Shown in pieces: positions 63,838 through 64,000 of a DNA stretch of 64,000 nt. Source of the DNA: an uncultured Sphingomonas sp. (GTDB lineage Bacteria > Pseudomonadota > Alphaproteobacteria > Sphingomonadales > Sphingomonadaceae). The notes beneath the pieces were generated by a model. The model searched no databases. It was not told where the DNA came from and saw nothing but the letters and a program-made list of their open reading frames with translations. A program made the translations under genes and the position numbers. The DNA lies in NCBI RefSeq assembly GCF_937871615.1, contig NZ_CALMPA010000046.1:248001-312000 (forward strand), read 5' to 3'. Position 1 is the stretch's first letter. Every line of letters starts with the position of its first letter.

Positions 63838-64000
63838 TAATGCATTGAAAATAGTTATATAAAACCGCCGGTGGTGTTGGCGAAGATGGGCGCCCCATGG
63901 CATTTCTTGCGACACGGCACGCTGTCTTGCGGTTGCGTCGCGTCGCGATCGCCTTATGTCGCTTGCCTATGGCGCGATCGAGCAGAACCAATGATTGGGG
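63838..64000. other. Region after rnpB: AT-rich patch and an open-ended short frame
   Basis: An AT-rich patch (63844-63864, TTGAAAATAGTTATATAAAA) stands out from the surrounding GC-rich text and could include a promoter for a gene to the right. From an ATG at 63897 a basic frame (MAFLATRHAVLRLRRVAI) runs off the window edge; I cannot assign it. Confidence 0.3.

Noticed and set aside
63305-63991. Open frames on the minus strand across the RNase P RNA
   Set aside because: They lie on a structural RNA gene and have no family signature.

Overview
The window reads as a chromosomal segment of a high-GC alphaproteobacterium, most likely a sphingomonad (Sphingomonas or a close relative). The lineage call is an inference. 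It rests on CckA and ChpT phosphorelay proteins, a FAT GUY-type single-domain response regulator, the ffs-dnaX-ybaB order, M13 and M28 peptidases with sphingomonad-like neighbours, and very dense GC-rich coding with many 4-bp ATGA/GTGA overlaps. I saw no phage genes, transposase, CRISPR array or tRNA.

Left part (1 to about 10.6 kb) is the accessory region. It holds a histidine kinase (cut by the window edge) and OmpR-type regulator pair, a cytochrome b561, a VIT/CCC1-type metal transporter, an MgtC/DUF4010 membrane protein and an exported catalase-peroxidase (KatG). Three tandem CTGACG-N5-CTGACG sites lie 39-40 bp upstream of start codons here and are candidate binding sites for the adjacent regulator. 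Between 6.4 and 8.7 kb is a mosaic of broken genes: a duplicated VIT-type leader, a cytochrome c tail, a truncated DedA-like protein, half of one YeeE/YedE protein, a truncated second one, a 30-codon piece of sulfide:quinone reductase, and an alpha/beta hydrolase missing its natural N-terminus. A Thr/Pro-linker beta-helix lipoprotein follows behind a hairpin-rich leader.

Middle part (10.6 to 50 kb) is ordinary housekeeping. It includes an aminotransferase, hydrolase and M28 peptidase; an slt-greB-NYN cluster; dapA, smpB and a DUF2062 gene; an M13 peptidase; cckA with a small receiver protein; ilvD, nnr and an RNA methyltransferase; truA-fmt divergent from recR-def-alaS; a GST; radA, cvpA, an Fe-S scaffold, a KefB-like antiporter and a DUF423 gene; aroK-aroB; a small membrane protein and exported protein pair; xerD and accA; and two tandem cysteine desulfurases with a [2Fe-2S] ferredoxin.

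Right part (50 to 64 kb) holds the 4.5S SRP RNA, which has a UGAC rather than GNRA tetraloop, then dnaX-ybaB, mtgA, rpoH, rluD and a JAMM peptidase. Next come chpT and a compact chemotaxis operon cheA-cheW-cheY-cheB-cheR, an AmpD-like amidase and the RNase P RNA gene. CckA and ChpT in the same window outline the upper CtrA phosphorelay, and a CtrA-like site lies just before cheA.
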